Assembly (NCBI GenBank): GCA_029204225.1
Contig: CM055098.1
Span: forward strand, 2,169,106-2,233,105
Reading direction: 5' to 3'
From: Diphasiastrum complanatum
Taxonomy: Eukaryota > Streptophyta > Lycopodiopsida > Lycopodiales > Lycopodiaceae
Length of the DNA stretch: 64,000 nucleotides
Under the pieces are notes generated by a model. That model saw only the letters and a list, made by a program, of their open reading frames with translations, had not been told where the DNA came from and did not search any database. The translations under genes were made by a program, and so were the position numbers. This document shows positions 32,044-43,917 of this stretch, piece by piece (within the stretch, counting starts at the first letter, position 1; each line of letters begins with the position of its first letter).

Positions 32044-32805
32044 CTTCTTGGTGAGAAATTATAGTAATGATAAAAAAATGGAGTTGAAAGGATGTTGCTT
32101 GCTATTTCAATCTAGGATCTAACACAGATGTTGATCCACCCTATGAAATCTAGCAATAGATGTGAGAACAAATTCTCAATACAGGAAATCAATCTATCTT
32201 GAATTTGGACCTTGCTTCAATCACAAAAGAAGAAGCACATGCAAGCAAGAAGTCTATCTCTCCCACAAGTTTCAATGTACTGATAAATCTCTAGGAACTT
32301 ACTTTCAACTCAAACATAGTAATATGTGTGAAAGAAAAAGTCTAAGACCTCTAAACACTCACTTCTATCCAATCCTACTTGATTGACAATGAAAATTGAT
32401 GAAAATGGTGAAAAAGACAGATGTGTGCTCACTTTGGTATATCCCACGAGTTGAGCACCCTCTCAAACTCTCTGATTGCCTAAAACTCTTCTAAAAACAA
32501 ATCAAATTGATTTAGAAACAAGAGCAACACATTTTACTCTCCAATACCTATCCAACAAGCTATAGAACATCAAATTTGGATCATTCCTTGAGAAGTAGCA
32601 CTCATTAATGAGGGCTCATTTCACACGTGTGAGCTCTCTGTCCATACAAAGCTCCATTGGATTAGATCAGCCTTGATTTGATCCCCTTATGATCCACAGA
32701 TTGCTTGTTTCTCAGCGAGTTTGAATCCTTCTCCAAAATCCGAGTTCCTGCAAGCAAAAACACTGATGATCTGATGTATACACCCTCATCTCTTCAAAGC
32801 ATGAA
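32044..32805 (-). other. Family-E untranslated leader
   Basis: Non-coding 760 bp between gag and the PBS. Contains TTTCACACGTGTGAGC with CACGTG at 32624-32629, the same palindromic motif found in the LTRs of other families. Confidence 0.65.
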
Positions 32806-32817
32806 GCTCTGATACCA
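32806..32817 (-). other. Family-E primer-binding site
   Basis: GCTCTGATACCA on the plus strand, the complement of TGGTATCAGAGC, directly against the 5' LTR. Perfect initiator-Met match. Confidence 0.9.
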
Positions 32818-33546
32818 TGTGAAGTTTTTAGCACGTGTGAACTTCACCTTACACCCTACAAGACCTTACTGAGGTGTTGTGATTGCAGAAGATTGATCAA
32901 AGAACAGTATGCTTGAAAAATCTAAGGCAAGAGCACAATGGCATACATCTGATGAAAAAATCTAACTCTTCACTATGAGAAATGAATGTCAGAAATAATT
33001 CTAAGTGTTCAGTATGGGAAAAAGAGGCTGTTCTTGGGTAGAGAGAGAAATTCATACATAGAAAACTCGGGTAGAGAGAGAATGAGTCCAAAACACCAAA
33101 ATCTCAATATTCACAATATGGCAAAACATGCCCAGCTTTCCCTACATGAGAGAGACTCGAATTCCTCCTGTGGAGTTGCATGGAAAGTTTACTTAACTGA
33201 ACTAATTCACCTACCAAAGATCCACACGTGTAACTGCATGCATGTATGGTGCATGTACTGCATGTCAACTCATAAAATTGCCTAGACATGTGTAGATCAC
33301 AAAAACTACTTTGCATGTTGCATGCACTGATTGCATGGGGCTTGCATGCATACATTAAGACTTTGCATGCTATCTAAACATCTGCATGTCATCATAATTG
33401 AATTTATCTAACTCAAATCCGAACTACACTAGAAGTATATGTGCTCAATTCACACTCCTTATATGTACAACATGAAATCTAGTGGAAATTATCATGGACA
33501 TGACCCCAAATTTGAGATAGGAAGATAATATTTAATAATCTTAACA
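32818..33546 (-). repeat. Family-E 5' LTR
   Basis: 729 bp, TGTGAAGTTTTTAGCACGTG to AATCTTAACA, partner of 17508-18225. CACGTG at 32832-32837 and 33225-33230, both decayed to CACATGTG or similar in the other LTR. Followed by the target duplicate GAAAT. Confidence 0.9.
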
Positions 33547-33843
33547 GAAATTTCTTAACCACATAGATCATCGCCAATGCTTCCTGCTCTGTGGTTGAAT
33601 AATTCATTTCGGCATCACTGAGCTGTCGTCTTGCAAATCGGATTTGGAAAATCCTTTTTGTGTTCACCTGGCTGGGTTAAGATTGCTCCAACTGCATGCT
33701 TCGATGCGTTCGTATGCACGTGAAACTCAATGGACCAATTGGGTGGACGTAAGATTGGTGCTGAAACCTATGCATCCTTGCTTTTGGAAGGCCTTTAAGG
33801 CTTCCTCATTCCAATGTGGATCCGTTGTGAGTTTGTAAACATT
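33547..33843 (-). pseudogene. Ty3/gypsy RT end and RNase H start (part 2 of split element)
   Basis: Minus reading YKLTTDPHWNEEALKAFQK, then after a frame change IRFARRQLSDAEMNYSTTEQ and EALAMIYVVKKF. The last residues continue into 17507. Sequence left of RT (beyond 33843) is unrelated. Confidence 0.85.
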
Positions 33844-34098
33844 AGAGAAAATATGAGCCCAAAGAGGGCCCTATAAGAAATGCCATGTAGGAGAGAGAAA
33901 AATAACTTTAAAGTAATTATAATATCATTTTCTAACCTCTTTATGCATCTGCCCGCACTACTTTCCATGTAAATGAATGCCCCTTAGTTTAGTCACATCA
34001 AACTTCACCGGTGTTTAACCACAATTAAAATATAATTTTTCAAACTGCTAAGATATTCCCTCCTAATAGTTGGGAACACTCAAAAATTTAAATTAGGA

Positions 34099-36967
34099 GT
34101 GACATTTTTGAGAAAAGCCTACGCCATCTCTATCTCCAACAGAGTCGTTAGCGCCATCTCCAGCTTTGTTATTGTCATTGTGTTGTTTGTTACCGTTACT
34201 ATTGTACTGATGACAAAGCTTTATCATCTTCATGTGGATCTGTCACCAAAATATGCTCCGCTCAGGACGAGAAATTCAAAGCAACCCAGATTGTCAACTT
34301 CTGATATGGTCCGATATAGGGAGGAAAAGCTAAAACATGTAGATTTATGGTCATCAGGAACATTGTATCCTATTGATCCATGTTCATTGCAACATCCAAA
34401 TTTTCATTCGGTGAGTCAGTTAATAATCTATATGTGTCATGGCAAAAATGGCCTTTTGAGAATTTGATTCTCTATGGGAATGCACATTCAATCCAAAGAA
34501 TACATTATTTGGAAGAGGAATCAAGAAAAATATCAAAGGATGCGAAGAAAAATCTACAAAGATGAAAACTTGTTTGGATGAAAATGAGATGCTCAAGGAG
34601 GAGATCCAAAGGTTGAAATCTTCTTTGCATCATTATACAACTAGTAATGATGAGATAAAAATTGCATTTCAATCCATGTGTATCTCATATTTGTCTCTTG
34701 TTGAAGATATGGATGTGCTCAACAGAAAGGTCCAAAGCAACAAGAGGAAAAGACTAGTAAACAAGGATATATGTGATCTATCATCCAGAGGAGGTCATAG
34801 AAAAAGACAAATCCGTGCATTCAAGTAAGTTATAGCTTATTTGGTACTGAAAATTGCTTGAACTTTTTGATTTATTCATAATCACTAATTTTGTTATTTA
34901 TTCATTTCAACTTTCTGTTGATTTGCTTATTATATACTGTTGTGAATACTATGAGTGTCCTAATTTCTACTGACATTTTCATGAACTTTATGTTTGCAAT
35001 GCAAATCAACATTGGTTGTTCAAGACCATTTGGTCGATAAGATTTCAATTGGAAACTCACTAGGCTCTATCTTGACTTCTAAATCTATGAAATCAACGTT
35101 AAATAATAACAAAATGAAAAAGATTAAGACGTCAGTTACTGATAGCATTATGGATGAAGTTGGAAAAATATTAGACACCACATTGCTTCAGGGGGCATAT
35201 GACTTTTCTAGCATCAGTAGGGAAGCATATGCAACAATGTTTAAGATGATAAAGGAGGCATTTGCACAGGTAAATATTAAAAAGTTTCCAATCCCATGAC
35301 CATTTCATCTTTAAAAAAAAAAAGACATGTTAGACCATGGTATGCAGACAATAGCTGGTAATTCATCTCATATCAATGAAGTGTATTGCTCGAAAGGAAA
35401 AAGTCTAGCATATAACAATTTCAACAATTTATTTATTGACATTAATCAGATATTCACATTCATCATAAATTTTTACGAAATGAGAATGTCAATAACAAGT
35501 TGATAGTTGCTCTCAAGTTAGATGAGTTTGAAATTATAATAGGACAAAAAATGGAAAGAGTCAGTCTCACAATCATAAATGAAGCACTTTCGAATTCAAA
35601 AGATTCAGAAGGCCTCAATTTCAGTGTTCAATCAAAAAATGATATCTGGTGGTTAGCAGCATTTCAGGTATAGCAGTTCCTTCGCATAATAAATAGGGAT
35701 AATCATTTGAATATGGATTTCATATCTAAAATCTTTTCCATGTTAATATTATGAGGCTAATCACGTTTTTGTATTCTCTTATAGGTGCTAAAAGAAGACC
35801 ATAACATTCTCTCATGGATATTTAATAGAACATCATATCCTGCCACCATAAAAAATCACATGGAGGGAGTTCCACTCAATATTCTTGGAATTGGCACTTT
35901 CAACATTGAATGGCATTTAGCAGGAGATCTGAAGACATTAAAATGTATGTTCAATGTATCTCATGGCACTAACTCTAAACACCCTTGTTTGTACTTCATA
36001 AAGACAGCAAAAGACATGACAAGGAATACACGAATATCAAGAGATCGAGAAGATCCTAATTGGAAACCTGTACTACCGATTCCTCTACGAAATGTTCATA
36101 TATGTACATTGCATGCGGAGGTGCGTATTATAGAAAAAATAATATATCTTTACATCTTGTTTGCATGGCATACCGAGCCAGAGGCCTCTGCAAAGGAAGC
36201 TATTTCCAGATTAGAGGATGTGTTGTCCAAAGTAGGCTTACATAAAGGCCACATTAAAATAAAAAAAGATGACAAGTTATCAAGTAAAACAGAAAATATT
36301 CCATGCAAGCCGAACATTGGAGGATCTAAAGCTCGAAGATTTTTATCAAATTATTCTGGCAAACAATCTAAGGTTCAATACACGGTTTGGAAAGAAATTA
36401 TTGCAGCAACTCAAGATTTCGAAGAAGAAGGTTCTACTCGTATACACAAGGTAGAAGTTTGAAAAAAGTTAGACAACATGGTGAAATACTTGAGAAAAGA
36501 TAAATTTTCAAATACTGATGTTCAAATGATACAGAAAACAACCAACGAATTTGTGGATGCAGTTCAGAGTGCATGGGGTGTTGATCATATAACACATTAT
36601 ATGGTAAGATTTTGATTTTACACTACGATAGACAAATATGTGCAACTAAATTAGATACTTTTGATACTGATTTAGATTATATTTTTATGACATGCGGCAC
36701 ATATTACGACATCATTCGACATTCTTTGCAAGAAATAGTGGAAGTCTTAGCATATGGTCATCGCAAGGAATGAAAAAATCTCATTGGCAAGCAAGAGCGG
36801 CATTTCATAAAAGTACACAACATGGCGGGACTAGCACAAAAAACAACTATATACTACAACTTTTTCAATGGTTTTACAGAAGAATCCAAACTTGTCATCA
36901 TACAAAATCGACGGAGTATAAAAAATTTCAAAAAGCATGCAAATTTATACAAGCCAGAAGGCTATAG
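34099..36967 (+). pseudogene. Intron-containing gene of unknown family, decayed
   Basis: Coding-like blocks: 34099-34467 (hydrophobic segment then LSTSDMVRYREEKLKHVD), 34562-34826 (coiled-coil-like, DENEMLKEEIQRLKSSL), 34994-35271, about 35450-35669 (KNDIWWLAAFQ), 35785-36603 and about 36681-36967 (GSLSIWSSQGMKKSHWQARA). Splice-like edges include CACAG/GTAAAT at 35271, TTTCAG/GTATAG at 35669, TTATAG before 35785 and ATATG/GTAAG at 36603. The core (FNIEWHLAGDLKTLKCMFN, then PLRNVHICTLHAEVRIIEK) reminds me of uncharacterised high-copy animal and plant proteins, from memory only. Breaks: TGA at 36460 and frame conflicts near 34450, 35450 and 36681. Confidence 0.5.
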
Positions 36968-37027
36968 ACACACAATAAAATTTTGTATACTAAATAAAAA
37001 TATTTACAAAGTAAAATTCAGCAGTAT

Positions 37028-38393
37028 CTAATCTACTTTCGATATTTTTTCCAATGAAAGTTGCAACTTAGAATCATGCAACAATTTTCTTCTTTCATAT
37101 GGATCCAATAGCTCGTAGTTTTCATGCTTACTCAGATCAACGTAAGCAGCATACACTGCAAAATGAGATGATCTGAGCATGAAATTCACTGATCCAACCG
37201 CAATAGTTTTCTTTACAAAAATAATTTTATGCGCCTTATTAAAATTATGTCCTCCAAGAAAATGAGACAGTGCCTTGATTGCCATAATCATAGTTTCACC
37301 ATGTTGATGAAACTTTGAATGGGCAACACTTATCTCATTATTCTTGAAGGACTTTAGATAGTGCCTGAGTGCATGACCTCTTGAAAATTCTCCCGCAGAA
37401 GATCTCTGCCCTCTTCGACGAATTGCGAAGTCATCAAGGAGAATTATTTTCTGAAATGATAAAAAAACAAAGTAAGCTCCAGTATATAATCTAACATAAC
37501 AAATCTACTAGGACTTGATAAGAGACAAAAACTTACGCATTCGGCTTTGTCTTTTCTGATTACTGTCTCTCCATCAAATTATGTCCACCTTTCGATGTCA
37601 ATATTGTTGGTGAATAGACAATTGGCTGTGGAAAACCAAGTTGACTTTGGATTCTAAGAAACTCCTCCTCAGAAGGTAGATCATCTTCTTTGTTGCGCAT
37701 TTCCTCCACAACCATTTTCAAGCAATCTTTCCCTAAATAAAACTTATCATTATGTACATCGTCAACACTAGGGAGAAGATCATCAGCATCAAAATCAATT
37801 ATATTCGAAAATTTATCAAGCTCTTTGCTCAAATTGCAAAGAGTCTCAGCTTCAGTGAAGTCAAAAAGATTCGATATATCCGATATTGTCAAAAAAAAAT
37901 TATTATTTATATTATAAGTAGGCAAAGTGATCAAAGATTTATCAGAAGGAGAAAGGGTAGTGGGTGTTCTAGGGCCTATAAAAGTAGCCCTATTTCGAGC
38001 AGGATCAAAATCAGAACAATCACCTAAATTAACACTCGCATCAATAAAAAAGGTATCTATATCTACAATCTTTGACTTTTCAGACTTTGTACCACTAGAA
38101 GAAGCTGCTTCAGAAGTGGAGGGCACAGAGTCCAAATCGTCAAAAATATTTAACAAAATGAAAAAAAAACAAAAAGCAGACTGAAAATCAACAAATCTAC
38201 ATTTTTCATCTACAAACTTGAAATTATTATGTAACTTGGTAAACATTCTGTCAAGCTTAGCTTTGTAGATATGCTTGTCGAGTGCCACCAGGTCTTGATA
38301 ATGAATCATGTCTTCATTCTGAGACCTGAATAACGAAGTACTGAGCAGGGACTTAAATTTGAGATATATCTCTAAAAATACTTCCACACCTGG
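37028..38393 (-). pseudogene. Convergent intron-containing ORF of unknown family
   Basis: Minus strand. Exon 1 runs about 38387-37538 with a 275-codon frame (QNEDMIHYQDLVALDKHIYK, Ser/Asp-rich middle). A GT-AG intron lies at about 37537-37454 (GTAAGTTTTT to ATTTCAG), and exon 2 down to 37028 reads KIILLDDFAIRRRGQRSSAG, ALRHYLKSFKNNE and MIMAIKALSHFLGGHNF. The exon 1 frame ends in a TGA at about 37560, so the exon boundary or an indel remains uncertain. It stops within a few bases of the plus-strand gene, tail to tail. No family recognised; possibly the second gene of a DNA transposon. Confidence 0.45.
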
Positions 38394-38449
38394 GCTGGGG
38401 ATTGAATCCAGTTTGCTTTTTTTTTTTAATGAATTTTAACAAATTTTTG

Positions 38450-38688
38450 CACGTGTGAAAAACCGGCCGAGACACGTGTCGTCAGATGATTAGACCACGT
38501 GGAATGTCCGTACCGACAAATGATGACCCAATTATGAGGACATGTGGGCTAAGACACGTGCCCGAATCCCATATCGACGCATGTCATTGTCGCACGTGGC
38601 AGATGTCAGATCAATCATTCAATGTACGACGCATTTACTTTGGCCAATCGCTATCGACGTGTGTTCCTTCGCCTCTCTTCCACACGTG
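38450..38688. promoter_or_regulatory. Cluster of six CACGTG boxes
   Basis: CACGTG at 38450, 38473, 38496, 38555, 38593 and 38683 (first bases), plus CGACGTGTG near 38655. In plants CACGTG with ACGTGKC context is the G-box/ABRE bound by bZIP and bHLH proteins. It lies just upstream of the minus-strand gene and left of AAATAAATAGG. It could be a promoter, or a subterminal repeat array of a DNA transposon. Confidence 0.6.
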
Positions 38689-38989
38689 CAAATTTTTTTA
38701 AATAAATAGGTCTTTTTCGGCTTGGATTTATACGCAAATTTACGATTACTTTGCCGGATATCAATTTCAAGCGCGCCGCTTGCTCTCATTACGTCTCGTT
38801 GACTATTATGCACTTGGATCCGATACTGCATCCTCCGGTATGGCATTCAAGCATGTTTCATAACTCTTTTCTTTCCTGCTCTTTGTCCTTGCGCTCGGAT
38901 CCGATACTCCAGCATCCAATATCTCTCTCAAGCGCACGTTGCCTAGACGTGCTTGTCTAACCTGGGCTTTGCGCCTGAGAGTGATATTT
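38689..38989 (+). other. Non-coding stretch with short direct repeats
   Basis: TTTAAATAAATAGG near 38697 is TATA-like. GGATCCGATACT occurs twice (near 38816 and 38897). No ORF with a recognisable domain; truncated on the right by the family-A element. Confidence 0.4.
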
Positions 38990-39027
38990 GGATCCATGGA
39001 CTCTCCTTCTACGTTGAGTTGAATTGT

Positions 39028-42000
39028 TGGCAAGAAGAGGCATTATGCCACCAATTGCTTCAAGAAGAAGAGTCACTTCAAGCAAGCCAACATTTCCAAT
39101 GAAGAGAAGGAAGATGCTCATGCAAGTGATGGAGAGGGATCTCTTATGGTCTCAAGTTTTTCTTCATCACCTTTCAAGAAGGATGGTTCGTGGTACATCG
39201 ACAGTGGAGCTTCCTCACATATGTGTAGCTCCAAGCATACTTTTTCATCCATGACACCTTATGAAGGAGCCAAGAAGTCCATCTACATAGCAAATGATCA
39301 TGAGTGTGCTATTGAAGGCATAGGGACCATTCCCTTAGAACTTTCATCATCAAAAGTTCTTTCTCTGTCTAAAGTACTTTTTGTTCCTAAGTTAACAAAA
39401 GATCTTATTAGTGTTGGGCAATTGCTTGATTGTGGACTAGATGTGAATTTCAATGTTGATACATGTACAATCAAAAAGCATGATGAGATCCTTGCATTTG
39501 GGTCTAGATATGGTGGAATCTACAAGCTTGATCCCAAAGAGTATGCTAACTCTTGTGATGGTGCTTTTGCTTCTCATATTTCTTTGGAGGAACTATGGCA
39601 TAGAAGGTTGGGACATCCTAACTATAGTTCTATGGTGTCCATGGTCAAGAAAGCCAAAGCTATTGGCTTGCCTAATCTTATCTCCAAGAATTTCAAGCCA
39701 TGTGAGGCTTGTGCCATATCTAAGTCCCATAAGAAGCCTTTTTCAAAGTCATCTATCAAGACTACACATCCATTAGAGCTCATACGCTCGGATGTGCACT
39801 TCTCATCTTCAAAGAGCAAGGGTGGTGCTATTTGCTTTGTAACTTTCATTGATGATTTCACAAGATTTACTTGGTTATATCTTCTAGCTTCAAAGTCTAT
39901 GGTGTTTGACTATTTCCTAAAGTTCAAAGCTCTAGTTTAAAAGCAATTTTCATACAAAATCAAGATTCTTAGAAGTGATGGATGTGGTGAGTACACTTCT
40001 AATAAATTTCATGATTATTGTGAGCTTGAAGACATTAAATGAGAGTTTTCTTGTGCCTATACACCATCTCAATATGGGATGGCTGAAAGAAAGAATAGAA
40101 CCTTGTGTAAATGTGCCAAAACCATTTTCTATTGAGGCATCCTTGCCAAAAGACTTTAGGGGTGAGGCCATCAATTGCTCAAACTATCTTTGCAATCGAC
40201 TCCCTCATGTTGCACTTGGAGGAAAGTCACCATATGAAGCACTTTATTTGAAGAAACCTAAGGTTGCTCACCTTACAATATTTGGATGCATATGCTTTGT
40301 CCATATTCCCTTGGAAACGAGAAAGAAGGATGATCCTTGTGCAAGCAAAGGAGTAATGGTTGGATATTCATCCAACAAGAAAGCCTATCAAATCTACATG
40401 CTCTCTACTTCTAAAGTAATTGAAAGTAGAGATGTAGTTTTTCATGAAGAAGAAAAGTCCAATCTAGGAGGGGCCGAGATCAAGCAACCTCAAAATCTAT
40501 CACCTTTTGTTATTGAAGACAATCAACATATGGAGGGGTCGAGATTGGAAGATGGAAGTCCTCAGATTTTCACTCCTAGAAGATTCATGAGGGAGAGATT
40601 TGAGCCTAAGAGTCTCACTTATGATGACAAAGGAGAACAAGTGGATCTTGATTCCACTTATGCTTATTTTGTTTCTCATGAGGAGCCCAAAGATGTCCAA
40701 GAAGCCCTCAATACCAAGGAGTGGTATGAGGCCATGAAGATTGAATATGATGCCTTGATCACCAACCACACATGGGAGCTAGTGGATCCACCACCTAACA
40801 TGCACATCATTGGATGCAAGTGGGTGTTCAAGACTCAAGTACAATCATGATGGCTCCATCACCAAGTACAAGGCAAGAATATGTGCTAAAGGCTTTGCAC
40901 AAATATATGGCCTTGACTATGAAGAAACCTTTGCTCTTGTAGCAAAGATGGTGACAATAAGAATTATAATCTCTCTTATTTTTTAAGTGGAAATCATATC
41001 AACTTGATGTCTCCAACGCTTTTTTGAATGGCTATCTTGAGGAGGAGATATACATGGAACAACCTCAAGGATTCATCAAGGATAAATCTAAGGTGTGTTT
41101 GCTATTTAGAAGTCTTTATGGCTTGAAGCAAGCACCTAGATCATGGTATTCAAGACTCAACAACTTTCTACTTTCATTAGGATTTGTGCTTAGTGACTAT
41201 GATCCTTCTATGTACTTAAAGTTTGATGGTACTAATATTGTCATTCTTCTAATCTATGTAGACGACATTATTCTTAGTGGAAGTTGATTGATTCTAGTTC
41301 AAGAAACTAATGATGCATTATGAGGAGTATTTAAAATGCAAGATCTAGGAGAGATCCATTACATTTTAGGCCTTGAGATTGATTTTCATGAAGAGTATGC
41401 TTTTATTTGTCAATCTAGATATGTCTTTTCTATGTTGAGAAAACTCAATATGAAAAATTGTAAAGGCATAGATACTCCCATGGAGCACCATGTAAAAGAC
41501 CCTATTAAAGGTGATGAAAGATCCTTCGAGGACATCACACTTTATAGGAGTCTTATAGGCTCCTTAATTTGGCTTACTATCACTAGACCCGATTTGAGCT
41601 ATTGTGTGCACAAATTGAGTCAATTTATGCAAGATCCTAACATCCAACATTGGAAGATGGCCAAGAGAGTTCTAAGATATGTATCTTTTACTCAAGATTA
41701 TGGTTTATTGTACAAGAATGAAGATCTAACCATTGTTGGCTATTCGGATTCTGATTTTGCAAGTGATAAAATGGATCGAAAGTCCATTAATGCATATACT
41801 ATCTTTCTTAAAGGCCATCTTGTGTCTTGGCTTTCAAAAAAGCAAGATACCATATCTCTATCTTCTTGTGAGGCCGAGTACAAAGCACTCATTACAACAA
41901 CTAAAGAGGTGCTTTGGATCAAGAGGTTAATCATGGAGCTAAAGTGCATCAAAGAGGATGATCTTCCCTTGATCAAGTGTGACAACATATCGGCCCAAGC

Positions 42001-42237
42001 TCTTGCAAACAATCCTATTTTTCATGCAAGAAGCAAGCATATAGAAGTGGCACGCCATTTTGTAAGGAAAAGCTTATTTGAGGTGAAATCAACTTGGAAC
42101 ATGTCAACACATCTTCATGTATTGCTGATCTTCTCACAAAGCCACTTTGCAAAAGTGCCTTCTCAAAGCATAGATCTAATCTTGGTCTTATCTCAAGATC
42201 GATGCTTGATCCACATTAGATACTTTTTAGGAGGACT
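39028..42237 (+). pseudogene. Family-A gag end, protease, integrase, RT and RNase H
   Basis: Plus reading: knuckle remnant HYATNCFKKKSHFKQA, protease WYIDSGASSHMCSS (about 39190), LWHRRLGHPNYSSM, integrase LIRSDVHFSSSKS and FIDDFTRFTWLYL, TAA at 39938-39940, MAERKNRTLCKCAK, ASLPKDFRGEAINCSNYLC and the RT linker. RT has DVSNAFLNGYLEEEIYMEQ, SLYGLKQAPRSWYSRLNNF and YVDD (about 41260); RNase H has LSSCEAEYKALITTTKEVL. Frameshifts or stops near 40041, 40850, 40985, 41287 and 42070 make it inactive. The region is much like 7321-9369. Confidence 0.85.
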
Positions 42238-42492
42238 GTTGAAATATTGGGAAAATCTATCTAATGTTGTAAGTAGGGGTCCTAAAAATACCAAAGATGA
42301 ATTGATCTCTTTTGGCTTAGTAAAGACCCATCTTAGAATAAAATATTCAAGGTAGGTAGAAGTAGAAACTTGAGCTTCCATAGGAATTGCCATTTGTACT
42401 TTGCATGCCACATTTAATGAATGAAAATACTAGGTGGCACAATTAAACATATTGAGGTGGCTTGAATAAGTCTGGATAGCTTGAGAGGTGGA
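42238..42492 (+). repeat. Family-A LTR fragment (start of 3' LTR, inverted)
   Basis: Begins TGTTGAAATATTGG after TTTTTAGGAGGAC (PPT-like) and follows the LTR as far as AGCTTGAGAGGTGGA, then changes abruptly to minus-strand gag. Confidence 0.8.
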
Positions 42493-42792
42493 GCACATTC
42501 ATCACTTCTCTGTACACTTTGAAAAATTTGGTTTCTTAGTGTTAGAAGTCTAGAAGTATTCTTTGCCACCAATTTCTCTTAAGATGTCATTTGAGACATT
42601 CATTTCATGTAGAGCCATCCTAGCTCTCTTTTTGTACTTTAGAATTTCTTGAGGAATTTGTGGTTCTTCTTCAATACCAAGTACAATATCCATCACATCT
42701 TGTAGAATTAAGACAGATTCCATCCTAACCTTCCAAATTGAGTAATTGGAGGTTGACAATCTTTCACTTGATTCTAATAGAAAGACACCCAT
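42493..42792 (-). pseudogene. Family-A gag N-terminal part
   Basis: Minus ATG at 42792, LLESSERLSTSNYSIWKVRM, VMDIVLGIEEEPQIP, then KYKKRARMALHEMNVSNDIL with a small deletion, and TSRLLTLRNQIF in another frame. Cut at 42493 by the inverted LTR piece. Confidence 0.8.
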
Positions 42793-43300
42793 TGAAGTTA
42801 TAAAGAATGTTGGAAATCAAAAAAGATGGATGAAAAAATTGTTTATCTTCTCACTATAGGAACCAATCAAGGGTAAAAAACAAAATCCTATGTAAGACTA
42901 AGCAAAAAACTGTGAGATAGATCTTGCTAGTTTGACAATCTCTCTAAAACAAGATTTGAATCATCAAAAAAGATGAAGTATGGCAAAAGTTATGGTTCTC
43001 TGAATTTTCCACGTGTGAAATACTCCAAAAATGTCAAATCGGCTCAGATACAATCTATTTGTGTGAAACAATTTGCCTAGATCCTCTAAATTCTGCCTAA
43101 ATCACATATAGATGAGATTGGTCAACTTCTGGATGATTTTTGTGATCATTCAGGCATAAACGACATGTACTCACGATTTGCCACAGGTTTAGACACCCTA
43201 CCTACGACTCTTCAAAAGCTTATAACTCAAAGTAGCTAGAAAGTAGAATCTAGACAATTCCTAGCTTGAAATCTGATTTTTGCTTGTAAATCTTAGGTAG

Positions 43301-43312
43301 GCTCTGATACCA
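43301..43312 (-). other. Family-A primer-binding site
   Basis: GCTCTGATACCA, perfect complement of the initiator-Met PBS, directly inside the 5' LTR. Confidence 0.9.
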
Positions 43313-43917
43313 TGTTGAATTCACACGTGTATATGTACTTTTGATCTCCTAAGCCCAATAATACCATAAAGATCAAACTAGCATTGATTAACAATAGGAA
43401 AGCTGATCATACAAGAAATATTATTGTGTTACAAGCAATATCTATCAACAAAACATGAAACTAAACACAATAAATGCCTCAATTCGGCTAGAGAGAGAAT
43501 ATGAAAGTACAAACTCGAGTAGAGAGAGAGAGAGAGCACAAAGAGCTTAGTCTCCAAATTTGCATTACACACAAAAATCATCATCATCTCAATTAGAGTA
43601 CATCACATATATATAGATCCATGGACTCTCCTCCTACTTTGAGTTGAATTGGAGTTATGAATCCACCTCTCAAGCTATCTAGACTTATTCAAGCCACCTC
43701 AATATGTTTAATTGTGCCACCTAGTATTTTCATGCATTAAATGTGGCATGCAAAGTACAAATGGCAATTTTTATGGTAGCTCGAGTTTCTGCCTCTACCT
43801 ACCGTGAATATTTTATTCTAAGATGGGCATTTACTAAGCCAAAAGAGCTCAATTCATCTTTGGCATTTTTAGGACCCCTACTTACAACATTAGATAGATT
43901 TTTCCAATATCTCAACA
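43313..43917 (-). repeat. Family-A 5' LTR
   Basis: 605 bp from TGTTGAATTCACACGTG to ATATCTCAACA, with TGTTGA/TCAACA terminal inverted repeats. CACGTG at 43324-43329. The right flank is the family-B/C-type fragment. Confidence 0.9.

Larger units (their letters stand above)
17508..33546 (-). mobile_element. Family-E Ty1/copia element with two nested insertions, in gypsy RNase H
   Basis: Two LTRs of one family (17508-18225 and 32818-33546) bound this block. The 5-bp duplicates GAAAT at 17503-17507 and 33547-33551 mark its insertion. The gypsy RNase H reads EALAMIYVVKKF on one side and YLMATHFAFY on the other, continuous once the block is removed. Inside lie E gag and pol, split by element B (18357-23683) and element C (24405-29468). 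About 700 bp of E RT is missing at the C junction. Confidence 0.9.
38990..43917 (-). mobile_element. Family-A copia with internal inversion
   Basis: The right part is in minus order: 5' LTR (43313-43917), PBS (43301-43312), leader and gag N-part (42493-42792). The middle (39028-42492) is flipped to plus: zinc-knuckle region, protease, integrase, RT, RNase H and the start of the 3' LTR. At the left, 38990-39027 is a 38-bp piece of the same LTR in minus orientation. Both LTR pieces break at the same LTR position, after GAGTTGAATTG, as expected if 39028-42492 was inverted in one minus-strand element. The far end of the 3' LTR is missing. Confidence 0.75.
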
